NCBI GenBank assembly: GCA_045629065.1
Contig: JAZQQK010000010.1
Coordinates: 1-45,895, forward strand
Direction of reading: 5' to 3'
Source of the DNA: JAKSSM01 sp045629065
Lineage (GTDB): Bacteria > Bacillota > Clostridia > Peptostreptococcales > Anaerovoracaceae
DNA: 45,895 nucleotides
Part shown: in pieces, positions 26,243-33,682 of the stretch
Position numbering within the stretch: position 1 is the first letter of the stretch
Layout of the letters: every line of letters begins with the position of its first letter
Translations under genes and position numbers: made by a program
Notes under the pieces: generated by a model
What the model was told of the DNA's origin: nothing
Databases searched by the model: none
The model's input: only the letters and a program-made list of their open reading frames with translations

Positions 26243-27088
26243 ATGAGTCTATCAATCAAAGAAGCGATTAGAATCGCCGAAAACCAATTATTAGAAGCAG
26301 GAGTCTCCGACGCAAAACACGATGCGAAGGAGCTCTATTGTTATCAGGCGGGAATAGACAGTCTCCACCTTCTTTTGTCGTGGCAAAATTCACTGCAGGA
26401 CAATCAGGTGGATGCATATTTTGACTTAGTAGCAAAACGCGCTAGCCACATTCCACTCCAGCATATAATAGGAGAGCAGGAATTCATGGGCTTCAAATTT
26501 AAGGTAAATCCAGATGTTTTGATTCCTCGCCAGGACACAGAGGTTGTGGTAGAAGAGGCATTAAAATATGCGAAGGGAGACGTACTGGATTTATGCACAG
26601 GTTCGGGAGCTATAGCGGTTTCAATAGCAAAGCTTTCCAAGGCAAAAGTTACTGCCACAGATGTTTCCAAGGCTGCACTTAAGGTTGCAGAAGAAAACGC
26701 AGCCACTAATAATGTAAAAATCAAGTTCATAGAATCCGATATGTTTAAGGAGCTCAAAGGAAAGCATTCGAATAAGACCTATGATCTAATCGTGTCAAAT
26801 CCACCATACATCAGCACCCTTGCGATCGAGATATTGGCACTAGAAGTTAAGGACCATGATCCTAGAATGGCCTTAGATGGTGGAGAAGACGGCCTAGACT
26901 TTTATAGAATCATAGCAAAAGAAGCTCCTGAGCATCTAAAAAAGAACGGAACTTTAGTCCTAGAAATTGGTGACGATCAAGGCCGATTGGTACCTGCACT
27001 ATTAGAAGCCACAGGCCGCTTTACCGATATTCAAGTATTAAAAGACTTGGCCAACCGTGACCGAATCGTAGTAGCCAAGCTCATGTAG
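26243..27088 (+). CDS. prmC: Release factor N5-glutamine methyltransferase PrmC
   Basis: SAM-dependent enzyme that methylates the glutamine of the GGQ motif of release factors RF1 and RF2. The 281-residue protein has the N-terminal helical release-factor-binding domain, the SAM loop VLDLCTGSGAIAVS (114-127) and the catalytic NPPY at 186-189. Its substrate RF1 (prfA) lies about 5 kb downstream. The ATG follows the upstream stop codon directly, with AAAAGGA before it. Confidence 0.95.
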   Translation: MSLSIKEAIRIAENQLLEAGVSDAKHDAKELYCYQAGIDSLHLLLSWQNSLQDNQVDAYFDLVAKRASHIPLQHIIGEQEFMGFKFKVNPDVLIPRQDTEVVVEEALKYAKGDVLDLCTGSGAIAVSIAKLSKAKVTATDVSKAALKVAEENAATNNVKIKFIESDMFKELKGKHSNKTYDLIVSNPPYISTLAIEILALEVKDHDPRMALDGGEDGLDFYRIIAKEAPEHLKKNGTLVLEIGDDQGRLVPALLEATGRFTDIQVLKDLANRDRIVVAKLM

Positions 27089-27151
27089 CAGAATATTTAG
27101 TGAAAAATCGCTAAAATCCTTGCAAATCAAGGATTTATTACAAAAAAGTGC

Positions 27152-27180
27152 TTGCAATATAGTATTGAGTATGTTATTCT
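27152..27180 (+). promoter_or_regulatory. Promoter of rpmE
   Basis: A -35 TTGCAA (27152-27157), 17-nt spacer and -10 TATTCT (27175-27180) with an extended TGT. Transcription should begin near 27187, giving a leader of about 73 nt. Confidence 0.6.
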
Positions 27181-27186
27181 ATCAAG

Positions 27187-27259
27187 GCGCGGGTAGCTAC
27201 CGCGTGGTATTTTAACGTTAAAATATGCTAGTAACTTGCTAGCGAGAAAGGAGACTACC
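27187..27259 (+). ncRNA. Structured 5' leader of rpmE (candidate L31 leader)
   Basis: Three consecutive hairpins can form in a short untranslated leader: CGCGG/CCGCG (27188-27192 with 27200-27204); an 18-nt perfect palindrome at 27208-27225; and GCTAG/CTAGC (27227-27231 with 27239-27243). The last one ends a few bases before the AAGGAG site of rpmE. L31 leaders that bind the protein and repress translation are known in several phyla; I infer the same role here without having matched a known model. Confidence 0.5.
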
Positions 27260-27460
27260 ATGAAGGAAGGAATCCATCCAGAATATGTGGAATGTAAAGT
27301 AACTTGCGCTTGTGGTAACACTTTTGTAACAAAGTCTACAAAACCAGAATTAAGAGTTGACGTATGCTCAGCTTGCCACCCATTCTTTACAGGTGCTGCA
27401 AAGATGATCAACCGTGGCGGACGTGTTGAAAAGTTCAAGAACAAGTACAACCTCAAATAA
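27260..27460 (+). CDS. rpmE: 50S ribosomal protein L31
   Basis: A 66-residue zinc-type L31. It starts MKEGIHPEYVECKVTCACGN and has the cysteine ligands in TCACG and VCSACHPF, then the invariant FFTG and RGGRVEKF. The start is fixed by AAGGAG 7 nt upstream; an in-frame ATG 24 nt earlier would remove that site from the leader. It has its own promoter, leader and terminator. The presence of all zinc ligands means growth on adequate zinc is expected for this form. Confidence 0.97.
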   Translation: MKEGIHPEYVECKVTCACGNTFVTKSTKPELRVDVCSACHPFFTGAAKMINRGGRVEKFKNKYNLK

Positions 27461-27470
27461 TTCGGATACT

Positions 27471-27500
27471 AAACCAGGACTTAGCTCCTGGTTTTTTATT
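27471..27500 (+). terminator. Intrinsic terminator of rpmE
   Basis: Stem AAACCAGGA (27471-27479) and TCCTGGTTT (27486-27494) with a 6-nt loop and a T-rich tail. The tail runs directly into the -35 of the next promoter. Confidence 0.9.
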
Positions 27501-27502
27501 TT

Positions 27503-27531
27503 TTGAAAATGTGAATGATTTATGATACAAT
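27503..27531 (+). promoter_or_regulatory. Promoter of the glycyl radical operon
   Basis: A -35 TTGAAA (27503-27508), 17-nt spacer and extended -10 TGA-TACAAT (27523-27531). It starts the activase transcript about 30 nt before its ATG. Confidence 0.65.
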
Positions 27532-27565
27532 ATATTAAAAGTATGCGCTAAACAGAGGAAATAAA

Positions 27566-28477
27566 ATGAACAAACCGTATGTTTTAGATATAAAAGGCAA
27601 TTCGTTAGATGATGGTCCAGGGATTAGAACCACCATCTTTTTTAAAGGTTGCCCGCTTAGTTGTATTTGGTGTCACAATCCAGAGAGCAAGCGAGTGATG
27701 CAAGAACTATCTTGGGATAAGGAAACCTGCATTGGGGATTTTGGTTGCTTGAAAATTTGCGAAAACGGTGCGCTCAGCCATGAAAATCCGGGCTTTGTAG
27801 ACCGCACAAAATGCAAGCTTTGCTTTAAATGTGCCGACTTTTGCCCTGCAAAGGCATTAACTAAAGTAGGACAAGAAAAAGACATAGAAGAACTCGTGCA
27901 AAAGGCGGCATCCGACATCCCATTTTACAAAGTTTCTGGTGGAGGGGTAACGCTCTCTGGTGGCGAAGCTACAATGTTTCCAGAATGGGTCGGCCAACTT
28001 TGCAAAGGTCTCCAAGAGCAAGGTATAGATATTTTGTTAGAGACATGTGGATATTTTGACTATGACAAAGTAAGAGAAAATATCTTACCTTATGTGAAAG
28101 ATATCTATTGTGACCTCAAAATATTTGACAGAGAAGAGCACAAAAAATACTGTGGCGTATATAATGATTTGATATTGGAAAACATCAAGAGAATGAAATC
28201 GGACGAAAAAAGTTTTAATTATACGCTTTTAACTAGAACGCCGCTCATACCGGATATCACTGATACAGAGCAAAATCTATCCGAAATCGCGCAGTTTTTA
28301 ACTGAAATTGGTATGGAAAAAACTGAAATTTTACCATATAACCCTACATGGTATGCAAAGACTGAAAAGATTGGGGTAGAGCTTGATCCAAACCTAAAAG
28401 AGATTAATTCTTTTCAGGATAAAGAGCAGGTAGAAAAAGCAAAAAACATCTTTAGAGAAAAAGGCATTTCTTGCTAA
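27566..28477 (+). CDS. Glycyl radical enzyme activating protein (radical SAM)
   Basis: A 303-residue radical SAM activase that generates the glycyl radical on the enzyme encoded next. The SAM cluster motif is C29-x3-C33-x2-C36 in KGCPLSCIWCHNPE. An inserted ferredoxin-like segment (about 52-100) carries extra cysteines in CIGDFGCLKICENGA and CKLCFKCADFCPAKA, enough for two further 4Fe-4S clusters. That insert is typical of activases of non-PFL glycyl radical enzymes (dehydratases, decarboxylases) and absent from PflA. AGAGGAAA precedes the ATG. It shares an operon with the 988-residue partner 88 nt downstream. Confidence 0.93.
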   Translation: MNKPYVLDIKGNSLDDGPGIRTTIFFKGCPLSCIWCHNPESKRVMQELSWDKETCIGDFGCLKICENGALSHENPGFVDRTKCKLCFKCADFCPAKALTKVGQEKDIEELVQKAASDIPFYKVSGGGVTLSGGEATMFPEWVGQLCKGLQEQGIDILLETCGYFDYDKVRENILPYVKDIYCDLKIFDREEHKKYCGVYNDLILENIKRMKSDEKSFNYTLLTRTPLIPDITDTEQNLSEIAQFLTEIGMEKTEILPYNPTWYAKTEKIGVELDPNLKEINSFQDKEQVEKAKNIFREKGISC

Positions 28478-28491
28478 AAGTACGCCTTTTT
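28458..28491 (+). other. Hairpin at the activase stop codon
   Basis: An 8-bp inverted repeat, AAAAAGGC (28458-28465) and GCCTTTTT (28484-28491), spans the end of the activase gene and ends in a T-run. It could be a weak attenuator or a processing site between the two genes. Confidence 0.35.
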
Positions 28492-28565
28492 AGTAGCAAA
28501 TTAAGTTAATTGAGGTTTGGTGGATGTCACATATTAAACCTAAAAATAAAAAATGGAGGAGAAAA

Positions 28566-31532
28566 ATGGCAGATAAAAAAGCAGGTGGAATAGCAAATAC
28601 ATTAGCAAACGTTGTACTAAAATATTTCGCATTTGAATTTAGCAATGTTGAATCAAAGAGAAAATATTTGAGGACAGTGGATGGCTGGATGAATTTTTCA
28701 GTAGGTCTGACTACAGAGGATGGACAAGTCGCACAGAGCATTTGGTTCAAAGATGGCAAAGGAAAGGTGAAGCCATCAATCGAAGGAGTAGATACTCTTT
28801 TGACGCTCCAAGATGTTAGTGTTTTAGCGCAGCTTGCGAGTCTTCCTCCAAACGAAGTATTAAACTTAATGTTAAAGAATAAAATGTCTTCAACAGGCAA
28901 CATGTCTTATCTTGAGTTTTTTAACTTACTTATTTCAGTTCTCATGAAGGACAAGCAAATAAAGCAGATGAAAAAACAAAAGAAAGAGCGCGAAGATTAT
29001 GGAAAGACTATGTCTGATGTAAGAGTTGAGGAAAAGCCACGTGCTAGAAAAGAATACATCAAGACAACAGAAGCTGATAAGGGTGTAAAATACATCGCAG
29101 ATGACCCATACCTTTCAACTTATGATTTAGAAGACTTCCCAAGGCTACAGGGATATTTGGAATATCACCATAAAGGAGTTCCAGAGGTTTGCACAGAGAG
29201 AGCTTTGCTCCTCACAAACTGGTTTAGAGAAAACGGCTTTGAGACTAAAAAGGACGGTACCCCTTGGATACCTGAACTCCGCCAAGGCTATGCATTTAAG
29301 CACCTGATGGAAAACAAAAAGCCTATCATCAGAAAAGGCAATTTGATTGCAGGTACTACTACAACAAAAGAAGTCGGATTGCCTATCTACCCGGACTGTA
29401 TCGGCCTTATTTTCTGGGGTGAACTTTTAACAGTTCAGGATAGAATGCTAAACGCATATGGACCTCTTTCCGACAAAGAGATCGAAGATATCAATTCCAA
29501 CATTTTCCCATACTGGGTGCACAGAAATGTTAGAGAATACGTCCGCGATAAATATAACGAACCAACTTGCCAGAAACTTGACGAGCGTTGGGCAGTAACC
29601 TTCCTTTGGAAAACAGTAGCCTTATCACATACGATTATTGATTATCCAAAACTCTTAAAATTAGGTTTGGTGGGCATTATCGAAGAGGTTAAAAAAGAGC
29701 TAGAGTCCGACAAGAATGCAAGTGAAGAAAAGAAGGCTGAGTTAGAGGCTATGATCCTTTGCTATGAAGGCATTATTTCCTACGCTAGACATTTGGCAGA
29801 GCAGGCAAAGAAAGAATACGAAGCAGAAGAAGATCCAAAGAGAAAAGCAGAGCTGAAGGTTATCTACGAAGCTTGCGCACATTCACCAGAGTTCCCAGCT
29901 AGAACAGTAGATGAAGCAATTCACGCTATTTGGATTCACTGGATTGCAGTGCACATGGAATCCACAAACGCTGGTTTCTCAATCGGCAGAATGGATCAAT
30001 GGTTACAACCATACTTTGAGGCTGATATGGCAAAGCTCAAAACAAAAGAAGAAAAAGACGAGTACATCCATCATGTATTGGAACTCATCGGCTGTTTCTA
30101 TATCAACTGTCAAGATCACTTACCACTAACACCAGATATTGGAAACTATCTCTTTGGTGGTAGCTCATCCGACCAAGCTATTACACTCGGTGGTATTACA
30201 CCAGAAGGTGAAGATGCAGTAAACGACATGACTTATGTCTTTCTTAAAGTAACAGAAATGATGTCTATGCGTGACCCTAACATCAACGCTAGATACAATA
30301 AAGAAAAGAATAGTAGCACATATTTAAAGAGACTTTGCGAAGTAAACGTAAACACAACATCCACTCCTTCAATTCACAACGACACGGCTGTAATGGCGTC
30401 ACTAGTAGATCATCATTATGAGCCACAGGATCTAAATGACTGGTCAGCAACAGGTTGCGTAGAGCCAACAATTTCAGGAAAACATTTAGGCCACACAAAC
30501 TGTATGATGTTTAACATGGTAGCAGCAATCGAAATGGCTATGTATAACGGCTATCATCCACTCATGCGTTGGCAGCTCGGTCCAAAGACAGGCGAGGCAG
30601 AGGACTTAAAAACATTTGAAGATTTCTATAAGGCATTTACAACTCAGCTCGCGCTTTTAGCAGACCTAGCTTGCGAATACAATAACTATTTGGGTGAAGC
30701 TCATGCCGTAGTACGTCCAACACCTATGATGTCAGCTATGATAGACGGCTGTATTAAGAAAGGTGTTGACTGCACAAAGGGCGGTGCAAAATACAACTCA
30801 TCCGGTACAGCTTGTATAGGTCTGGCAGATATTGTAGATTCGCTCATGGCTATTAAGACTCTCGTTTATGACAGAAAAGTATGCACATTGAGAGAAATGG
30901 TAACTGCGACAAAAGCAAACTTCGAGGGCTATGATGTTTTAAGAAATCGTATCTTAACTGAGATTCCAAGATTTGGCAGTGGCTCAGCCGAAGCAGTAGC
31001 TATGGCAAATAGAGTTACAAAGTTTATGAAGGATTGTTTCTGGGAACACAAGAATTTCCGTGGAGGTCACTACACAACAGGATTCTGGTCCATGTCAAAT
31101 CACGTTGCATTTGGTACATTTACAGGAGCTTTACCATCTGGCAGATTGGCATACGAGCCATTTACACCGGGCTTGACACCAGAGGCAAATGCATCAAAGT
31201 CACTCCTAGATAACATCAAGGATGTATCAATGCTCGAACCAACAAGTATGAATAACAATATCGCTTTTAATGTAAAGGTTAACCCAGCACCATCAGACAC
31301 ACACGAAGAGACAGTAGAACACCTTTATGACTATGCAAAAGCTTATTCAGATTTGGGCGGCATGCAAATGCAATTTAACGTAGTATCATCAGAAACAATG
31401 AGAGCCGCTATGGCAAACCCAGATGCATACCGCGATCTCATGGTTAGAATCTCCGGCTACAACGCATACTTCACAACACTTAATAAAGAGTTACAATTAG
31501 AACTAATCAGACGTGCGGACTACGGAATGTAG
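28566..31532 (+). CDS. Glycyl radical enzyme with N-terminal SCP2-like domain, substrate unknown
   Basis: A 988-residue member of the pyruvate formate-lyase superfamily. The active-site loop reads ATGCVEP with Cys631 and Glu633: one cysteine followed by Val-Glu, as in the dehydratase/decarboxylase/lyase branches and unlike the adjacent Cys-Cys of PFL. The radical loop is RISGYNAYF with Gly964. Residues about 5-130 are an extra domain. Its second half (GVDTLLTLQDVSVLAQLASL, then NKMSSTGNMSYLEFFNLL) follows the SCP2 lipid-carrier pattern. The known families of about 790-900 residues lack this. GGAGG stands 6 nt before the chosen ATG (an in-frame ATG at 28524 lacks one). I infer a hydrophobic or lipid-like substrate but cannot name it. 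Confidence 0.85.
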   Translation: MADKKAGGIANTLANVVLKYFAFEFSNVESKRKYLRTVDGWMNFSVGLTTEDGQVAQSIWFKDGKGKVKPSIEGVDTLLTLQDVSVLAQLASLPPNEVLNLMLKNKMSSTGNMSYLEFFNLLISVLMKDKQIKQMKKQKKEREDYGKTMSDVRVEEKPRARKEYIKTTEADKGVKYIADDPYLSTYDLEDFPRLQGYLEYHHKGVPEVCTERALLLTNWFRENGFETKKDGTPWIPELRQGYAFKHLMENKKPIIRKGNLIAGTTTTKEVGLPIYPDCIGLIFWGELLTVQDRMLNAYGPLSDKEIEDINSNIFPYWVHRNVREYVRDKYNEPTCQKLDERWAVTFLWKTVALSHTIIDYPKLLKLGLVGIIEEVKKELESDKNASEEKKAELEAMILCYEGIISYARHLAEQAKKEYEAEEDPKRKAELKVIYEACAHSPEFPARTVDEAIHAIWIHWIAVHMESTNAGFSIGRMDQWLQPYFEADMAKLKTKEEKDEYIHHVLELIGCFYINCQDHLPLTPDIGNYLFGGSSSDQAITLGGITPEGEDAVNDMTYVFLKVTEMMSMRDPNINARYNKEKNSSTYLKRLCEVNVNTTSTPSIHNDTAVMASLVDHHYEPQDLNDWSATGCVEPTISGKHLGHTNCMMFNMVAAIEMAMYNGYHPLMRWQLGPKTGEAEDLKTFEDFYKAFTTQLALLADLACEYNNYLGEAHAVVRPTPMMSAMIDGCIKKGVDCTKGGAKYNSSGTACIGLADIVDSLMAIKTLVYDRKVCTLREMVTATKANFEGYDVLRNRILTEIPRFGSGSAEAVAMANRVTKFMKDCFWEHKNFRGGHYTTGFWSMSNHVAFGTFTGALPSGRLAYEPFTPGLTPEANASKSLLDNIKDVSMLEPTSMNNNIAFNVKVNPAPSDTHEETVEHLYDYAKAYSDLGGMQMQFNVVSSETMRAAMANPDAYRDLMVRISGYNAYFTTLNKELQLELIRRADYGM

Positions 31533-31555
31533 GAGAAAAAGATATAATAATATAA

Positions 31556-31586
31556 AAAACCGCTGGAACTCCCAGCGGTTTTGTTT
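31556..31586. terminator. Intrinsic terminator after the glycyl radical operon
   Basis: Stem AAAACCGCTGG (31556-31566) and CCAGCGGTTTT (31572-31582) with a 5-nt loop, followed by a T-rich tail. The near-symmetry suggests that it also ends the convergent minus-strand transcript. Confidence 0.85.
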
Positions 31587-31598
31587 TATTAATTTTTA

Positions 31599-31712
31599 TT
31601 AGTTTCTTGCGTTTTTGATGAAATATCTAAAGGCAAAGAAGATAAGTGCGCAGTCAATAACGCCTGCTACGATGAGTATTACCAGTGGTAAACCTGCAAT
31701 TGTTTTAATCAT
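31599..31712 (-). CDS. Small 37-residue single-helix membrane protein
   Basis: A short reading frame (MIKTIAGLPLVILIVAGVID, then CALIFFAFRYFIKNARN) with one hydrophobic helix at about residues 5-28 and a basic C-terminus. TAGGAGG lies at ideal distance before the ATG, and the TAG of that site is the stop codon of the upstream membrane-protein gene. The tight coupling and strong ribosome binding site argue that it is a real gene. I recognise no family. It may be a small partner subunit of the upstream polytopic protein. Confidence 0.65.
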   Translation of the reverse strand: MIKTIAGLPLVILIVAGVIDCALIFFAFRYFIKNARN

Positions 31713-31722
31713 AATAAGCCTC

Positions 31723-32373
31723 CTATATCCAACCAATGCATGCACAAATAATGATGAGGATTACGTCGAAACCAAGGATTCCTGCAACAATCTTGATACT
31801 GTTCTTAACCGACTTTTGGTCATAAACAAGAAATGCTGCTGAGAAGAATGGTAAGTAACCAATAATCCAAAGAACCCAAGGACAAGATCTTTGCCAGAAA
31901 GACCACTCCCAAGTGAGGATTCCGCAGTAGTTGAGGAAACATTCTACGATTACTGCCATAGTTGTTAAGATGCAAGCCACTAAGATTCTAGAGTTAATAC
32001 CAAGAATTTTTTTCTTTGGATCATCAGGCAAATTGTGGCAAGCCATAATACCCATGATCAAGAACATCATTGAAATTTCAACGTTATAGCCAATCATGAG
32101 GAGCCAAGATGTGTTGCCAACTCCTACCGGAGTACCCCAAACAGGAGCCCATCCGCTGCTAAAGCAGATCATTGAATTCCAAATTTCATTGAAGATATCT
32201 ACGCCCCAAAGTGCGAGACCACCGAGCACTGCCTTGTAATTCTTTTCATGTAGTTCCTTTGATACGATGTAAAGCACGATTACAAAGAGTGGAACTGCAT
32301 ACCAGTGCATGGTTAAATCTGGTCTACGCAAAATTTCCAGAGCGGACTGTGTATATTCAGAAAAACCGTCCAT
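31723..32373 (-). CDS. Polytopic membrane protein of unknown function
   Basis: A 216-residue protein with about six membrane helices (approximately residues 20-40, 47-72, 85-110, 122-145, 157-178 and 186-214). It has no signal peptide and no motif that I recognise. Trp, Asn and acidic residues inside helices (ALWGVDIFNEIWNS, GYNVEISMMF) suggest a channel, carrier or cofactor-binding function. I start at the ATG at 32373, with AAGGAA upstream, because the promoter lies just before it; an in-frame ATG at 32448 would fall in the -35 box. A 37-residue membrane peptide follows 10 nt downstream. Confidence 0.75.
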   Translation of the reverse strand: MDGFSEYTQSALEILRRPDLTMHWYAVPLFVIVLYIVSKELHEKNYKAVLGGLALWGVDIFNEIWNSMICFSSGWAPVWGTPVGVGNTSWLLMIGYNVEISMMFLIMGIMACHNLPDDPKKKILGINSRILVACILTTMAVIVECFLNYCGILTWEWSFWQRSCPWVLWIIGYLPFFSAAFLVYDQKSVKNSIKIVAGILGFDVILIIICACIGWI

Positions 32374-32419
32374 ATTACTGTCATTCCTTTCTAATTGATA
32401 GGGACTATAAGTTAATGTA

Positions 32420-32448
32420 ATTATATCAGCGGCATAGTTCCAAAACAA
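32420..32448 (-). promoter_or_regulatory. Promoter of the membrane-protein pair
   Basis: Minus-strand -35 TTGTTT (32443-32448), 17-nt spacer and -10 TATAAT (32420-32425). It predicts a transcript start near 32413 and a leader of about 40 nt. Confidence 0.6.
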
Positions 32449-32497
32449 GGTATAGATTGCAATTTTTCTTCTATATATATCATAGTATATATATTAC

Positions 32498-32526
32498 TTG
32501 TTTACCAAACGGCCTTGTGCTATAAT
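32498..32526 (+). promoter_or_regulatory. Promoter of prfA
   Basis: A -35 TTGTTT (32498-32503), 17-nt spacer and extended -10 TGC-TATAAT (32518-32526). It lies about 60 nt before the prfA start and is divergent from the membrane-protein promoter. Confidence 0.7.
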
Positions 32527-32587
32527 ATAAAATTAGTTTAGTGTGTGCATAAATAAGCGCCACAAGAAAAGAAGACAGGAGCCGAAA

Positions 32588-33652
32588 ATGTTTGATAGAT
32601 TAGACTTCATAGTACAAAAATACGAAGAACTTTCGATGAAGGTTTCAGACCCAGATGTAATTGCGAACCAGACGGTATGGCGCAAGAGCATGAAAGAGAT
32701 GGGTGAAATGGAACCTATCGTTAAAAAATACGAAGAATATAGAAAAGCAAAAGAGGGCATCGAGGACGCTAAAGAAATGATTAATTCTGGCGACGATGAA
32801 CTTAAAGAACTCGCAAAGATGGAACTCTCAGAGCTCGAAGATAAGCTTCCAGAGTTAGAAAAAGAACTCCAGATTTTGCTCCTTCCAAAGGATCCTAACG
32901 ACGAAAAGAACGTTTACTTGGAATTAAGAGCAGGTACTGGTGGTGAAGAAGCAGCGCTCTTTGCAGGAGACCTCTTAAGAATGTACTGCAGATATGCTGA
33001 GCGTCGTGGCTATAGAGTAGAGCTTACAGACGTAAACGATACAGGTATCGGCGGATATAAGCAGGCCGTTATCAGAATCATTGGTAAGGGTGCTTACAGC
33101 AGATTAAAATACGAATCCGGCGTACACAGAGTACAGCGTGTTCCAGAAACAGAAAGTGCTGGCCGTATTCACACATCAGCAGCTACAGTTGCAATCATGC
33201 CTGAAGTAGAAGACGTAGAAGTTGACCTTTCATGGGATGACATCAGAGTAGATACATTCAGAGCATCCGGTCACGGTGGACAGTACATCAACATGACAGA
33301 CTCAGCCGTAAGACTCACACACCTTCCTACAGGCGTTGTAGTTCAGTGCCAGGACGAAAAGTCACAGCTTAAGAATAAAGAAAAGGCCTTCAACGAAATG
33401 AAATCCAGACTCTATGCTTTCTATCAGCAGCAACAGCATGATGAGCAAGCAGAGCTTAGAAAAGGCCAGGTAGGCAGCGGCGATCGTTCCGAGAGAATCA
33501 GAACATATAATTTCCCACAGGGAAGAGTAACAGATCACCGAATCAATGTTACACTCTACAAACTCGATCAGTTTATCGATGGAGACATGGATGATATCAT
33601 CGATGCTTTGATCACAGCTGAACAAGCAGAAAAGATGAAGAACTTCGGCTAG
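32588..33652 (+). CDS. prfA: Peptide chain release factor 1
   Basis: RF1 recognises UAA and UAG stop codons. The catalytic GGQ is at 230-232 in ASGHGGQYIN and the stop-codon reading motif reads PET (186-188) in the PxT position, which separates RF1 from RF2 (SPF). Length 354 is normal. AGGAG lies 7 nt before the chosen ATG; the in-frame codons upstream are leader. It is the substrate of PrmC encoded at 26243. Confidence 0.97.
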   Translation: MFDRLDFIVQKYEELSMKVSDPDVIANQTVWRKSMKEMGEMEPIVKKYEEYRKAKEGIEDAKEMINSGDDELKELAKMELSELEDKLPELEKELQILLLPKDPNDEKNVYLELRAGTGGEEAALFAGDLLRMYCRYAERRGYRVELTDVNDTGIGGYKQAVIRIIGKGAYSRLKYESGVHRVQRVPETESAGRIHTSAATVAIMPEVEDVEVDLSWDDIRVDTFRASGHGGQYINMTDSAVRLTHLPTGVVVQCQDEKSQLKNKEKAFNEMKSRLYAFYQQQQHDEQAELRKGQVGSGDRSERIRTYNFPQGRVTDHRINVTLYKLDQFIDGDMDDIIDALITAEQAEKMKNFG

Positions 33653-33682
33653 TTCTTCCCAAAATATCTAGAGAATTTGTTA

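Noticed and set aside
27187..27210. T-box-like sequence GGGTAGCTACCGCG upstream of rpmE
   Set aside because: A T-box leader needs a specifier stem and about 150-200 nt before the antiterminator. The promoter at 27152-27180 leaves only about 73 nt, and rpmE is not a T-box-controlled gene type.
28566..31532. Identification as pyruvate formate-lyase
   Set aside because: PFL has two adjacent active-site cysteines and a PflA-type activase without ferredoxin clusters. Here there is a single Cys followed by Val-Glu, and the activase has extra cluster cysteines.
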